Shown one piece after another: positions 26,193 through 34,744 of a stretch of 64,000 nt of DNA; position 1 is the stretch's first letter; each line of letters starts with the position of its first letter. The position numbers and the translations under genes are program-made. The notes under the pieces were generated by a model. The model searched no databases. It was not told where the DNA came from and was given only the letters and a program-made list of their open reading frames with translations. Origin of the DNA: JASHPR01 sp963833885 (GTDB taxonomy: Bacteria > Actinomycetota > Actinomycetes > Streptosporangiales > Streptosporangiaceae); NCBI GenBank assembly GCA_963833885.1, contig CAWHZU010000026.1, positions 183,846-247,845 on the forward strand. Direction: 5' to 3'.

Positions 26193-28052
26193 ATGAGGTC
26201 AGTTCGGGTAATGCGCTCTGGGTCAAGGCGGGTCCGGCCGCGGGCAGCGCTGGCAGTGGCTGGAGTTGCAGCGCTGGCGCTGGTGGCGGGCGCCTGCAGC
26301 AGCAGCAAGAGCGCGAGCTCGGGGACGACGCCGCTGAAGGGCGGGACGGCGGTGATGTCCGAGCCGCCGTCGCAGACCCCGAACTACATCCTCCCGTTCA
26401 TGGACCCGTCGGTCTCCACCAATCAGAACCTGTTCGACTTCACCTACCTGATGTACCGGCCGCTCTACTGGTTCGGCTATGGCAGCCAGCCGGTGGTGAA
26501 CACGTCGCTCAGCCTGGCCAGCACGCCAACGTTCAGCGGCCAGAACGTGACGATCAAGCTCAAGCACTACATGTGGTCGAACGGGACGCCGGTGACCGCG
26601 GACGACATCATGTTCTGGATCAACATGATGAAGGCGGTGCCGCAGGACTGGTTCGGCTCTGTGCCGGGCGGGTTCCCGACGAACGTCTCCAACATCAAGG
26701 TGGTGAGCTCGACCGAGCTAACCATGACGATGAACAAGCCGTACTCGTCGACCTGGTTCCTGTACAACAACCTGAGCCAGATCACCCCGATGCCGGCGGC
26801 ATGGGACCGGACGGCTTCGGGTCCCAGCAACTGCGACACGACCGTCAGCGACTGCGCTGCGGTCTACAGCTACCTGGCCGGCCAGGCAAAGGACCTCAGC
26901 ACGTACGCGACGTCGCCGATCTGGGGCGTCGTCGACGGGCCGTGGAAGCTGAGCGCGTTCAACGCCGACGGCCATGTCACGTTCGTGCCGAACAAGTCTT
27001 ACTCCGGTCCGGTCAAGCCGAAGCTGTCGGCGTTCGAGGAGGTGCCGTTCACCACCGACTCCGCCGAGTACGACGTGATGCAGTCATCCAGCAGCAGCAC
27101 CAAGATCGATTACGGTTACATACCGGCGTCTGACCTGCCTGCCAAGCCGGCCGGGTCGTCGCCCGGGACCAACCCGCTGTCCTCGAAGGGGTACACGCTG
27201 GCCCCGTTGTATGCCTGGGGCATCGGCTTCTACGTGATGAACTTCCAGTCCACAACCGGCAACGGCCCGATCATCCGGCAGCTGTACTTCCGGCAGGCGA
27301 TGGCGTACCTGATGGACCAGCAGGGCGTCATCAACGGGCCGTTGCGTGGCTACGGCTCGGTCACGGTCGGCCCGGTCGGCAGTACCCCGGTGAGCAAATT
27401 CCTGTCCGCGGAGGGGAAGAAGGGCGATCCGTTCCCGTTCAGCATCGCCAAGGCCAAGGCACTGCTGACCAGCCATGGCTGGAAGGTCGTCCCCGGCGGG
27501 CCCACCACCTGTGTTGACCCGGCCAAGTGCGGCCCGGGGATCGCCCAGGGCAAGGCGCTGAGCTTCAACTTCCCGTACGCCAGCGGCTTGAGCTGGCTCG
27601 CGTCGGAGATGACCGAGCTGCAGTCGAACGCGGCGCAGGTAGGCATCAAGCTCAACATCGAGCCCCAGCCGATCAACCAGGTCACCTCCGTGGCCGCGGC
27701 TAACTGCATAGCCGTCAAGGTGTCGTGTGACTGGGACATGGCTAACTTCGAGGGCTTCACGTTCTCGCCGGATTACCTGCCGACCGGCGATGTGCTCTAC
27801 AAGACCGGGGCCACGTCAAACTACGGCGCCTATAGCGACGCGCAGAACGACGCGATGATCGACAAGACGCTGACCAGCTCGGCCCTGTCCTACATGTACA
27901 GCTGGCAGGATTATCTGGCCAAGCAGCTGCCGTTTGAATGGCAGCCGTTCCCCGCCTATCAGATCACCGAGGTTGCGAACAACCTCAAGGGTGCCCTCCC
28001 GCAGTCTCCGACGCTGTCCATCAACCCGGAGAATTGGTATTTCGTGAAGTAA
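26193..28052 (+). CDS. Family 5 extracellular solute-binding lipoprotein (peptide/oligopeptide type)
   Basis: A 619-residue secreted lipoprotein. An Arg-rich n-region and hydrophobic core (ALAVAGVAALALVAGAC) precede lipobox Cys35, then a Ser-rich tether. The mature part is an SBP_bac_5 domain: GGTAVMSEPPSQTPNYILPF, VTIKLKHYMWSNGTPVTADDIMFWI, LYFRQAMAYLMDQQGVING. Such proteins deliver peptides, nickel chelates or glycosides to ABC importers, but no permease or ATPase gene is adjacent, so it is an orphan component. ATG 26193 follows GAGGGGTGG. The 3' end overlaps the convergent reductase gene by 32 bp. Confidence 0.9.
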   Translation: MRSVRVMRSGSRRVRPRAALAVAGVAALALVAGACSSSKSASSGTTPLKGGTAVMSEPPSQTPNYILPFMDPSVSTNQNLFDFTYLMYRPLYWFGYGSQPVVNTSLSLASTPTFSGQNVTIKLKHYMWSNGTPVTADDIMFWINMMKAVPQDWFGSVPGGFPTNVSNIKVVSSTELTMTMNKPYSSTWFLYNNLSQITPMPAAWDRTASGPSNCDTTVSDCAAVYSYLAGQAKDLSTYATSPIWGVVDGPWKLSAFNADGHVTFVPNKSYSGPVKPKLSAFEEVPFTTDSAEYDVMQSSSSSTKIDYGYIPASDLPAKPAGSSPGTNPLSSKGYTLAPLYAWGIGFYVMNFQSTTGNGPIIRQLYFRQAMAYLMDQQGVINGPLRGYGSVTVGPVGSTPVSKFLSAEGKKGDPFPFSIAKAKALLTSHGWKVVPGGPTTCVDPAKCGPGIAQGKALSFNFPYASGLSWLASEMTELQSNAAQVGIKLNIEPQPINQVTSVAAANCIAVKVSCDWDMANFEGFTFSPDYLPTGDVLYKTGATSNYGAYSDAQNDAMIDKTLTSSALSYMYSWQDYLAKQLPFEWQPFPAYQITEVANNLKGALPQSPTLSINPENWYFVK

Positions 28053-28602
28053 TCCCGTAGCGGAGGTGCACAACGCCGCTTCCGAAGCTGCCCTCGGCCA
28101 GTAGCTCGAGTTTGGCGCGGACGCCGTCCGGCAGTGCGGGCTTTCCGCCGCCCACGATGACCGGGTTGAGGAACAGGTGGCACTCGTCGACCAGGCCCGC
28201 GGCCATGGCCTCGCCCGCGAGTTCCGCGCCGCCGACCGTGATGTCGTGAGCCGAGGACTCCTTGAGCCGGCCAATCGCCGCTGGCTCGAAGGCGCTCTCG
28301 ATCCGCGTGCGTTCGCTTGATGGCTCCTGCAGCGTGCGGGAGAACACGATCTTTTCGGCCGCCCGCCAGATCTCGGCGAAGTCCCGCATCACCGCCGGCT
28401 GATCGCTGCTGGTCGGCGCCGTTTCCCAGAAGACCATCGTCTCGTACATCCGGCGGCCATAAAGGTGGGTGCCGATCGGCCGCTCGAGGTCGTTGATGAA
28501 CGCGAACACCTCAGGATCCGGCGCCGCCCAGTCAAAGTTGCCGCCGGAGTCCTCGATGTATCCGTCAAGCGACGTGATGGCCGAGTAGATCAGCTTGGCC
28601 AT
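28021..28602 (-). CDS. Dihydrofolate reductase-like (RibD C-terminal) protein
   Basis: A 193-residue NADPH-reductase fold: AKLIYSAITSLDGYIED at the start, THLYGRRMYETM, KIVFSRTL, DITVGGAELAGEAMAAGLVDECHLFLNPVIVGGG. This is the RibD-C/YyaP type widespread in actinomycetes; it is not FolA. The cognate substrate is unknown. It lies 1 bp behind the padR gene, so it is probably in the PadR-controlled operon, and its end overlaps the solute-binding gene end on the opposite strand. Confidence 0.88.
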   Translation of the reverse strand: MAKLIYSAITSLDGYIEDSGGNFDWAAPDPEVFAFINDLERPIGTHLYGRRMYETMVFWETAPTSSDQPAVMRDFAEIWRAAEKIVFSRTLQEPSSERTRIESAFEPAAIGRLKESSAHDITVGGAELAGEAMAAGLVDECHLFLNPVIVGGGKPALPDGVRAKLELLAEGSFGSGVVHLRYGITSRNTNSPG

Positions 28603-28603
28603 A

Positions 28604-29188
28604 TCAACCCTCCATGGTCATCTGAGCACTGCCATTGGCTGTAGCGGACAGCTCCCTGATGGTGTCCTCGGCCCACTGCAGACTGGCCCGGTGGACGGCC
28701 AGCCCGTGGTTGAGGGCAAGGCGTGCGTGGCGGGTTCCCAGATCGGTTGCCGTGTACTGCTCCAGCCCGCCGGTGAATTCCGCGAGCGCGTCGGCGAAGC
28801 TCCGCAGGAACCCGACCACCTCCTCCGCGGGAAACAAGGATTCCATCATCACGAAGCGCATGAGGTGCAAGCCGAGGTCGCTCGCGACCGTGGCAGGTTC
28901 CACGGGTGCACGCAGCCAGGCCTCGTGCGCGGCGCGCCCAGCCTGGGTGGGCTCGTAGACGCGACGATGCCGGGCTGACGACCCGTTCTGGCCCGACGGG
29001 GTCTGGGTCTGGATCATCCCGATCAGCTCCAGGCGGCGCAGCGCCGGATACACCGTGCCCGAACTGGGCTGGTAGACGCCCATCGGCGTGACAGCGAACA
29101 TCCGCTTCAGGTCGTAGCCGGACGACGGCTCGATGCAGATCAGGCCGAGCAGTATGTGCTCGAACGAAGTAAGTCGCCGTTCAGCCAT
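28604..29188 (-). CDS. PadR-family transcriptional regulator
   Basis: A 194-residue PadR protein: winged helix at residues about 8-85 (SFEHILLGLICIEPSSGYDLKRMF, YQPSSGTVYPALRRLELIGMI) and a C-terminal helical dimerisation domain of the AphA-like VIR type (FVMMESLFPAEEVVGFLRSF). It begins at ATG 29188, 20 bp from a perfect palindrome that also lies in front of the divergent membrane-protein gene, so autoregulation and control of both sides is likely. Confidence 0.9.
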   Translation of the reverse strand: MAERRLTSFEHILLGLICIEPSSGYDLKRMFAVTPMGVYQPSSGTVYPALRRLELIGMIQTQTPSGQNGSSARHRRVYEPTQAGRAAHEAWLRAPVEPATVASDLGLHLMRFVMMESLFPAEEVVGFLRSFADALAEFTGGLEQYTATDLGTRHARLALNHGLAVHRASLQWAEDTIRELSATANGSAQMTMEG

Positions 29189-29207
29189 GACAAGACCCTA
29201 CCTTGCC

Positions 29208-29230
29208 GCATAGGTCGAAACGACCTATGC
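29208..29230. promoter_or_regulatory. Palindromic operator between padR and membrane-protein gene
   Basis: A perfect inverted repeat: GCATAGGTCG (29208-29217), spacer AAA, CGACCTATGC (29221-29230). It lies in the 96-bp divergent gap, close to the padR start. Position and symmetry fit a PadR binding site controlling both promoters. Confidence 0.8.
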
Positions 29231-29284
29231 TGCCACTTGGGCGGAGGCACGCGGTCTTCGCACCGTCACGGAAGGTCCGTTCAC

Positions 29285-30028
29285 GTGGACACCAGCGCTG
29301 ACGCCCGGAAGCCCGCCGGAAGTGCCGGGACAAAGAGTGGCCGGCTCCTCTCCATCGCGATGATCGCGATCTTCGACGTCGCGGCCCCGCTCGCCGCCTA
29401 CAGTGCGCTGCGTTCGGCCGGGTGGTCGGCCGTGGCAGCCCTGCTGCTGAGCGGGGTGTTCCCGGTCCTGGGCGTGGCCATCGCCGCCGTCCGGAACAGG
29501 CGGCCTGACGTTGTCGGTGGCCTGGTGCTCGCCGGGATCGTGGTTGGCACCGTCCTGGGCCTGGCCTTCCACAGCGCCAGGTTGCTGCTGGTCGAGGGAT
29601 CTGTGCCCACGGCAGTATTCGGCTTCGTGTGCCTGGGCTCGCTTTGGGCGCGGCGCCCGCTGTTGTTCGGCGTTGTCCTGGAGTTCACCGGGCCGGATAC
29701 CGCGAGGGGCCGCGAGATGACCAGTCTCTGGGAATTCGAAAAGTTCCGGCACATCTTCCGGATCATCACGGCGGTGTGGGGCATTGGATTTCTCGTCGAG
29801 GCCGCCCTGCGGGTGGTCATCGTCTACAACACTTCGACCGGAACAGCCCTGGCCAGCTCGAAGGTCACGCCGTTCGTATTCGCGGGCGTCTTGTCGGCAT
29901 GGACGGTTGCCTATGGCACCTACCAGAAGAAGAAGGGTGAGCGCAGGGGGGAGATGAGCCAGGTACCGGAACCAAGTCACGTGACGGCTGCCTCCCCGGA
30001 GGTCACGAAGGCGCCCGACCTCACCTGA
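29285..30028 (+). CDS. VC0807-family integral membrane protein
   Basis: A 247-residue membrane protein with about five or six hydrophobic segments (LLSIAMIAIFDVAAPLAAY, AVAALLLSGVFPVLGVAIAA, VGGLVLAGIVVGTVLGLAF, AVFGFVCLGSLWA, FAGVLSAWTVAYGTY) and a hydrophilic tail. This is the VC0807/DUF3159-like pattern common under PadR or TetR control. GTG 29285 follows GGAAGG. Its role is unknown; context suggests a regulated envelope or export function. Confidence 0.75.
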   Translation: MDTSADARKPAGSAGTKSGRLLSIAMIAIFDVAAPLAAYSALRSAGWSAVAALLLSGVFPVLGVAIAAVRNRRPDVVGGLVLAGIVVGTVLGLAFHSARLLLVEGSVPTAVFGFVCLGSLWARRPLLFGVVLEFTGPDTARGREMTSLWEFEKFRHIFRIITAVWGIGFLVEAALRVVIVYNTSTGTALASSKVTPFVFAGVLSAWTVAYGTYQKKKGERRGEMSQVPEPSHVTAASPEVTKAPDLT

Positions 30029-30064
30029 TCTGCGGCAGGTCGGCAGGCGCGGTTACCGGTCTGG

Positions 30065-30448
30065 CTACTTCGTGCCGGCGACGCCGATGAGATTTCCTTC
30101 CAGGTCGGTGAAGTGGCCGACCACGAGGGTTCCGGGAGCTCCCTCGGGGCCCATCCGGCGTGTTCCGCCGAGGCTCTCCGCCTTCTCGAGCGCGGCCTCA
30201 ACGTCGGGAACGCCGACATAGAACAGCACGCGAGGCTGAAAGCCTTCGCCGCCGCCGACGCCACCGTTTGGCCCGGTCCCGTCGCCGTTCGTGGTTGCGT
30301 CCACGAAGCCGTAGCTCCCCGGCTTGGACACTGTTTCGGTGACCGTGTCGCCGACGCTGAACGTCCAGCCGAACAACTCGCCGTAATAGCTTCTGAGCCT
30401 CGCCGGGTCGCTGCCGATGATCTCAAAGTGCACGACTGGCTGCCCCAT
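30065..30448 (-). CDS. VOC (glyoxalase/bleomycin-resistance fold) protein
   Basis: A 127-residue vicinal-oxygen-chelate protein: VVHFEIIGSDPARLRSYYGELFGW, then PRVLFYVGVPDVEAALEKAESLGG and VGHFTDLEGNLIGV. The betaalphabetabetabeta halves are complete. ATG 30448 is preceded by GGAAGGGA, which favours it over the upstream in-frame start. Substrate unknown. It is divergent from the DinB gene. Confidence 0.85.
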   Translation of the reverse strand: MGQPVVHFEIIGSDPARLRSYYGELFGWTFSVGDTVTETVSKPGSYGFVDATTNGDGTGPNGGVGGGEGFQPRVLFYVGVPDVEAALEKAESLGGTRRMGPEGAPGTLVVGHFTDLEGNLIGVAGTK

Positions 30449-30560
30449 GGTGATCCCTTCCACGCTGCGTCACCGGCCTCAGGCCGCTGGCTTGCTGGTA
30501 GTGGGACTTTGCAGGTCTGCGAAACTCATCGGTCGTTGCTGGCCGTGCAACGATGGCCGG

Positions 30561-31172
30561 ATGACGGGATCTGATCCAAAAGCTGACCTGCACCGGTACC
30601 TGCAGGAAGCCCGCGACGCGCTGCTGTGGAAGCTCGACGGGCTGACCGAGTACGACATCCGGCGCCCGCTGGTGCCGACCGGCACGAACCTGCTCGGGCT
30701 GGTCAAGCACCTGGCGCTCGTCGAGCAGGGGTACTTCGGTGACACGTTCGGCAGCCCGTCCGACGACAAGATTCCCTGGGACGAGACCGACCCGAACTCG
30801 GACATGTTCGCGGCCCCGGAAGAATCACGCGCGTTCATTACCGGCCTGTACCGGCGGGCGTGTGCGCAATCGGATGCCACGATCGACGCGCTGGCGCTGG
30901 ACGCCGTCGGCCACGTGCCCTGGTGGCCGGCGGACGGCAACGAGGTCACGCTGCACCACATTCTGATCCGACTGGTCGCGGAGACCAACAGGCACGCCGG
31001 GCAGGCGGACGTCGTCCGGGAGCTCATCGACGGGACGGCAGGGCTCAGCGTTGAGGTGTCGAACCTGCCTTCCGAAGACCCAGCGTGGTGGGCAGCGCAT
31101 CGTGACCGGGTGGAACGCGCCGCGAAGCAGGCAGCAGCGGCAAGTACCGACCCGGGCGGGCAGCGCGACTAG
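30561..31172 (+). CDS. DinB-family (DUF664) protein
   Basis: A 203-residue four-helix-bundle protein: ARDALLWKLDGLTEYDIRRPLVPTGTNLLGLVKHLALVEQGYFGD, with metal-ligand His in HLALVE and later ETNRHAGQADVVREL. These match DinB/DUF664 mycothiol- or bacillithiol-linked enzymes, often transferases. Closely spaced ATG codons at 30553 and 30561 are available; 30561 gives the family start MTGSDPKADLHRYL. Confidence 0.85.
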   Translation: MTGSDPKADLHRYLQEARDALLWKLDGLTEYDIRRPLVPTGTNLLGLVKHLALVEQGYFGDTFGSPSDDKIPWDETDPNSDMFAAPEESRAFITGLYRRACAQSDATIDALALDAVGHVPWWPADGNEVTLHHILIRLVAETNRHAGQADVVRELIDGTAGLSVEVSNLPSEDPAWWAAHRDRVERAAKQAAAASTDPGGQRD

Positions 31173-31289
31173 CGACCCGGCCCACGGCCACGCCGATCGG
31201 TCACATTCTCGCTCTGCCAGGTGTCGGTCTAGTGACCGGAGAACGCCGCCGGCGAGTGGGCGGACCGTCGCCCGGAAAAGGAGAAGGCC

Positions 31290-32255
31290 ATGCGAGTGTT
31301 CGTGGCGGGAGCGAGCGGTGCGATCGGAACCCGCCTCGTTCCCCAGCTGATCGCCCGTGGTCACGAGGTGACCGGCACCTTCACGTCGTCTCCTGAGAAG
31401 GCGGAGCGGATCCGCGGGCTGGGCGCCGGGGCCGTGGCGCTCGACCTGCTCGACGCAACCGCCGTGCGTGCGGCGGTGCTGGCCGCCAAGCCTGACGCGA
31501 TCATCCATCAGGCGACCGCGCTGGCCGGTGGCTTCTCCAGGAAGCTCGACAAGACCTTCGCCCAGACCAACCGGCTGCGGACCGAGGGAACCGACGCCCT
31601 CCTCGCCGCCGCGCGCGAGGCGGGCGTGAGCCTGTTCGTTGCCCAGAGCTTTGCCCCCTACCGGTATGCGCGGGAGGGCGGGATGGTCAAAACCGAGGAC
31701 GATCCGCTCATCGCTGTCCCGGCCAAGGGCACCGAGCAGACGTTCGCGGCGATGGCGCATCTAGACAAGGCCGTCACCGGGGCCGGCGGCATCGCGCTCA
31801 GGTACGGCGGCTTCTACGGCGACGCCGGCAACCCGCTGCTCAAGCCGGTGCGCAGGCGGCTGTTCCCGATCATCGGCAACGGCGAAGGCGTCATGTCGTA
31901 CATTCACCTCGACGACGCGGCCACCGCCACCGTCGCGGCGCTCGAGCACGGCCAGGGCGGCATCTACAACATCGTGGACGACGATCCGGCTCCGCTTCGC
32001 GAATGGCTGCCGGTGCTCGCCAGCGTCCTCGGCGCCAAGCCACCCCGCCACATGCCCGCCTGGCTGGCGCGCCTCGTGGCAGGTGAGGACGCCGTCAACA
32101 TGGGAACCAGCAGCCGCGGTGCGTCCAATGCCAAGGCCAAGCGGGAACTCGGATGGACGCTGCGTTATCCAAGCTGGCGGCAGGGCTTCGAGGCCGCCTA
32201 CGGATCCGCACCGGCTCAGGTCAGGAACGCAGGAATCCGAGCAGGAGACGGTTGA
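31290..32255 (+). CDS. NAD-dependent epimerase/dehydratase-type SDR
   Basis: A 321-residue extended SDR. The Rossmann motif is VFVAGASGAIGTRLVPQL (GxxGxxG, with Asp-like end at the second strand), followed by AVALDLLDATAVRAAV and AIIHQATALAGG. The catalytic-site region contains APYRYAREGG, but the canonical YxxxK is not clear, suggesting an atypical SDR. Start ATG 31290 follows AAAAGGAGAAGG. Substrate unknown; likely a nucleotide sugar or small carbonyl. Confidence 0.85.
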   Translation: MRVFVAGASGAIGTRLVPQLIARGHEVTGTFTSSPEKAERIRGLGAGAVALDLLDATAVRAAVLAAKPDAIIHQATALAGGFSRKLDKTFAQTNRLRTEGTDALLAAAREAGVSLFVAQSFAPYRYAREGGMVKTEDDPLIAVPAKGTEQTFAAMAHLDKAVTGAGGIALRYGGFYGDAGNPLLKPVRRRLFPIIGNGEGVMSYIHLDDAATATVAALEHGQGGIYNIVDDDPAPLREWLPVLASVLGAKPPRHMPAWLARLVAGEDAVNMGTSSRGASNAKAKRELGWTLRYPSWRQGFEAAYGSAPAQVRNAGIRAGDG

Positions 32256-32324
32256 CCGCGAGCCGCGCCTCGAGCTGCATCCAGTGACCGATCCCGTCGA
32301 TCCGCGATCACGATCGACGTCATG

Positions 32325-33074
32325 TCAGAACACCTTCAGCTGTCGCAGTGCGGACAGGACACGGGGATCCCCTTCAGTGTGCACGCCGAGGTCTTCCCAG
32401 CTGGCCCGCTGGGTGATCCAGCGCACGCAAGCGTCGCCGCCGGAACGCACCAGCGCCGCTGCGGGTCCGGCCGGATCGCCGACCCTGATCGTCCGCCCCG
32501 CGGTGCCGGTTATGACGATGTCAGCGGCGCCCGCGACATGGTCGAGCAGAGCCGCGTTCTGCTGCGGAAGCGCCGTCTCGATCCACGTCAGAGCCGGGGC
32601 CAGGCGCAGTTCGTCGGACGGCGGGGTCGGGCCGGGCAGCGGCCCGCGGGGCGCGAAGAGGTCCGCCCTGATGTGGGTGTAGTGATCGAAGCAGAACGCC
32701 GCCGGCAAGATCCGGGCCTGGTAGGTTCCGAGGTCGCCGAGCGGCACCTCGAAGTCTGCCCCCGCGAGCCCGGCAAGGGCGGTCAGCGCCTTCTCGCTCA
32801 CCGTCGCGTAGTCGTTCAGGACCTCCTCGGCGGTCAGCGACCGGCGGGACCCCACGAGAACCTCCTGAGCCGCTTCGGTTGCCAGCCCGCTGACGTCGGG
32901 CAGCACGGCCAGGTCGACCACGCTCCAGAACAGGGCTCCCATGTGTGCGACCAGGTCCTTGACCGACCAGCCGGGACATCCGGACGGGGCGGCCCACTCG
33001 GCGGCGTCAAGGCCCTCGCAGATCCGGATCAGTTCGGCCCGGTCGGCCCCCAGCGCCTCGATGAAGTCTTCCAT
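32325..33074 (-). CDS. Mycothiol-dependent maleylpyruvate isomerase-like protein
   Basis: A 249-residue protein with the MDMPI N-terminal bundle: MEDFIEALGADRAELIRICEGLDAAEWAAPSGCPGWSVKDLVAHMGALFWSV, the GWSVKDLVAHM motif carrying the metal-binding His, and a C-terminal SCP-like part (DIVITGTAGRTIRVGDPAGPAAALV). Actinomycete members use mycothiol. Start 33074 is preceded by AGAAGGTGGA; the frame extends upstream without family similarity. A palindrome lies at 33107-33123 in front of it. Confidence 0.85.
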   Translation of the reverse strand: MEDFIEALGADRAELIRICEGLDAAEWAAPSGCPGWSVKDLVAHMGALFWSVVDLAVLPDVSGLATEAAQEVLVGSRRSLTAEEVLNDYATVSEKALTALAGLAGADFEVPLGDLGTYQARILPAAFCFDHYTHIRADLFAPRGPLPGPTPPSDELRLAPALTWIETALPQQNAALLDHVAGAADIVITGTAGRTIRVGDPAGPAAALVRSGGDACVRWITQRASWEDLGVHTEGDPRVLSALRQLKVF

Positions 33075-33106
33075 AGCGTCCACCTTCTGGATAGCGACTA
33101 AACTTG

Positions 33107-33123
33107 ACATAGCGATGCTATGT
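33107..33123. promoter_or_regulatory. Palindromic operator-like site upstream of the isomerase gene
   Basis: Perfect inverted repeat ACATAGC (33107-33113), spacer GAT, GCTATGT (33117-33123). It lies 33 bp upstream of the isomerase-like gene and just before a degenerate TetR-type remnant, so it was probably the operator of that lost regulator or of a related one elsewhere. Confidence 0.55.
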
Positions 33124-33156
33124 AGAGTTGAGCTACGATGCAAGGGGCTGGCCGAG

Positions 33157-33309
33157 ATGGCGATTCAGGTTGGCGATGGTCAGGCGTCGTCGCTGCGGGC
33201 CGAGCACGTGGCCCAGACCCGCCCGCGCTAGTGAAATCGGGCCGCCGCCTGTTTGGTGAGCGCGGCTTCGTCGGCTTCGTGCGTCAGCGGCGTGCGCCGG
33301 AGGCGTAGG
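33157..33309 (+). pseudogene. N-terminal remnant of a TetR-family regulator
   Basis: From ATG 33157 the frame encodes MAIQVGDGQASSLRAEHVAQTR and stops at 33229-33231. A second frame continues with ALVKSGRRLFGERGFVGF, which matches the start of a TetR DNA-binding domain (normally R-x-x-LVxAARxLFxERGF). The protein then ends at a TAG near 33307, overlapping the SpoIIE gene end. The helix-turn-helix and ligand domain are missing, so it is a truncated, frameshifted relic. Confidence 0.5.
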
Positions 33310-34534
33310 ACGGCTCGTCAGGCCGTGCGCCGACGGGCACCGGCGAAGGCGAGGCCTCGAACAGCAGCAGCGCGATGTCGTCTTCGAGCCTGCGGCCGGT
33401 ATGCGCCATGAGCCGTCCGAGCAGTTCGTCGGCGGCCGCCTCGAGATCGGGCTTGCGCAGCGTGTCCGCGCAGTCTTCCAGGCGGAAGAACCGACCGCCC
33501 CGGTCGCGCGCCTCCAGCAGGCCGTCGGTGTAGAACAGCAGCCGGTCGCCCGCGCCGACCGAGAACGTGGTCGGCTGGATGTCCGGGTGCAGGCCGAGCG
33601 GTGTCGCGTATGCATTGGGTGCCAGCGTCCGCAGGCTGCCGTCGGCAGCCAGCCGCAGGGGCGGCGGGTGGCCGCACGTGACCAGCTGAAGCCAGCCGCG
33701 CGGGTCGAACTCGGCGAACACGGCGGTCACGAAGCCCTCGTCTCCGACGGCCCGGGTGACCGACTGATCCACGACCCTGGCGATCTCGGTCAGCGCCAGG
33801 CCCGGCTGGGCGCACGCGTCGCGGAAGCTGGTCATAGCGAGGCTGGCGAGGCGGACCGCAGGCAATCCCTTTCCGCGGGTGTCCCCGATGAGCCAGCGCG
33901 AGCGACCTCCGCTGGACACGACCTCGAGCAGGTCGCCGCCCACCTGTGCCTCCGCCGCCGCCGAGAGGTAGCGCGAAGCCAGCCGCCCCGCTGTCACCGT
34001 AGTCGGCACCTCGCGCATCACCGCGCTCTGCGCTACCCGGGCGACGGCGCGGACCTGGCTGAGCCGCCGCTGCGCAGCGGCCCGCAGCACGGCGTTGACG
34101 ACGGCAAACGCGGCCAGCAGCACGAGCACGCTCACCCGCGATACCAAGCCCTCCGGATGCCCCGGCTGGTCCAGCATCAGGCCGACGCCCAGCAGGACCG
34201 CCCAGCCCGCGAGCGCAGCCGTGGCCAGCGGGGCCAGCAGCAGGGAGGCCAGCAGCGGACCCACGGCAAGCCACGTGACCGGGATCAGGATCTGGGCTGC
34301 GTGGTAGTGCACCGCCACCGCAGCGGCCGTGACCGCGAGCCATAGCAGCAGCGCGAACATGCGCCTGGCGCGGGCTCGTGACGGCTGGGCGGGACCCGAC
34401 GCGCCCAGTGGGATACCGCTGCCGGTGCGCGCAAGACGCAGGTCGCCGGGACGCCAACTTCGCCCCCGCCGGAACAGCCCCGGTCGCTTCGGACCAGGGT
34501 CGCCGTCAATGCCGAACTCTGTGGCTTCCCCCAT
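33284..34534 (-). CDS. Membrane-anchored SpoIIE-type PP2C phosphatase
   Basis: A 416-residue protein with an N-terminal cytoplasmic segment, three or four membrane segments at about residues 60-150 (MFALLLWLAVTAAAVAVHY, VTWLAVGPLLASLLLAPLAT, LVLLAAFAVVNAVL), a short coiled linker and a PP2C/SpoIIE domain: VGGDLLEVVSSGGRSRWLIGDTRGKGLPAV, VTCGHPPPLRL, LLFYTDGLLEARD, DDIALLLFEA. Such phosphatases act on anti-anti-sigma factors. Start 34534 follows GAGGTGAAGGG. It is divergent from the sigJ-type gene with 210 bp between. Confidence 0.9.
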   Translation of the reverse strand: MGEATEFGIDGDPGPKRPGLFRRGRSWRPGDLRLARTGSGIPLGASGPAQPSRARARRMFALLLWLAVTAAAVAVHYHAAQILIPVTWLAVGPLLASLLLAPLATAALAGWAVLLGVGLMLDQPGHPEGLVSRVSVLVLLAAFAVVNAVLRAAAQRRLSQVRAVARVAQSAVMREVPTTVTAGRLASRYLSAAAEAQVGGDLLEVVSSGGRSRWLIGDTRGKGLPAVRLASLAMTSFRDACAQPGLALTEIARVVDQSVTRAVGDEGFVTAVFAEFDPRGWLQLVTCGHPPPLRLAADGSLRTLAPNAYATPLGLHPDIQPTTFSVGAGDRLLFYTDGLLEARDRGGRFFRLEDCADTLRKPDLEAAADELLGRLMAHTGRRLEDDIALLLFEASPSPVPVGARPDEPSYASGARR

Positions 34535-34681
34535 CGCGCCCTTCACCTCTCGGGTTTCGGCTCGGTTCCGCCAGTCACGACTATGCAGGTCAGCCCTTAA
34601 CAGCGGCTCTCCAAAAGCTGAGAACCGGCTCATAGAAGATAAGTGCTCAGTCTGCATAACCTGGACGCTGCACCGGTGCGT

Positions 34682-34708
34682 TGTCACATCCGCGCCCCGC
34701 CGGGTGTC
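34682..34708 (+). promoter_or_regulatory. ECF41-type promoter upstream of sigJ-like gene
   Basis: TGTCACA (34682-34688), then 16 bp, then TGTC (34705-34708). The known ECF41 promoter is TGTCACA, 16-17 bp, CGTC. It lies about 37 bp before the ATG of the gene encoding an ECF41-type factor, so autoregulation is likely. Confidence 0.65.
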
Positions 34709-34722
34709 AGCACGGTGACACC
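34703..34722. promoter_or_regulatory. Inverted repeat overlapping the sigJ-type promoter -10 region
   Basis: Perfect arms GGTGTCA (34703-34709) and TGACACC (34716-34722) with a 6-nt spacer GCACGG. It begins over the -10 element and covers the likely transcription start, so a bound repressor would block initiation. It may also fold as a weak 5' hairpin. Confidence 0.5.
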
Positions 34723-34744
34723 TGGCAACGAGGGAACATGACCG

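Noticed and set aside
32083..32682. 199-residue plus-strand frame overlapping the epimerase end and isomerase gene
   Set aside because: Out of frame with the epimerase and antisense to the isomerase; no domain.
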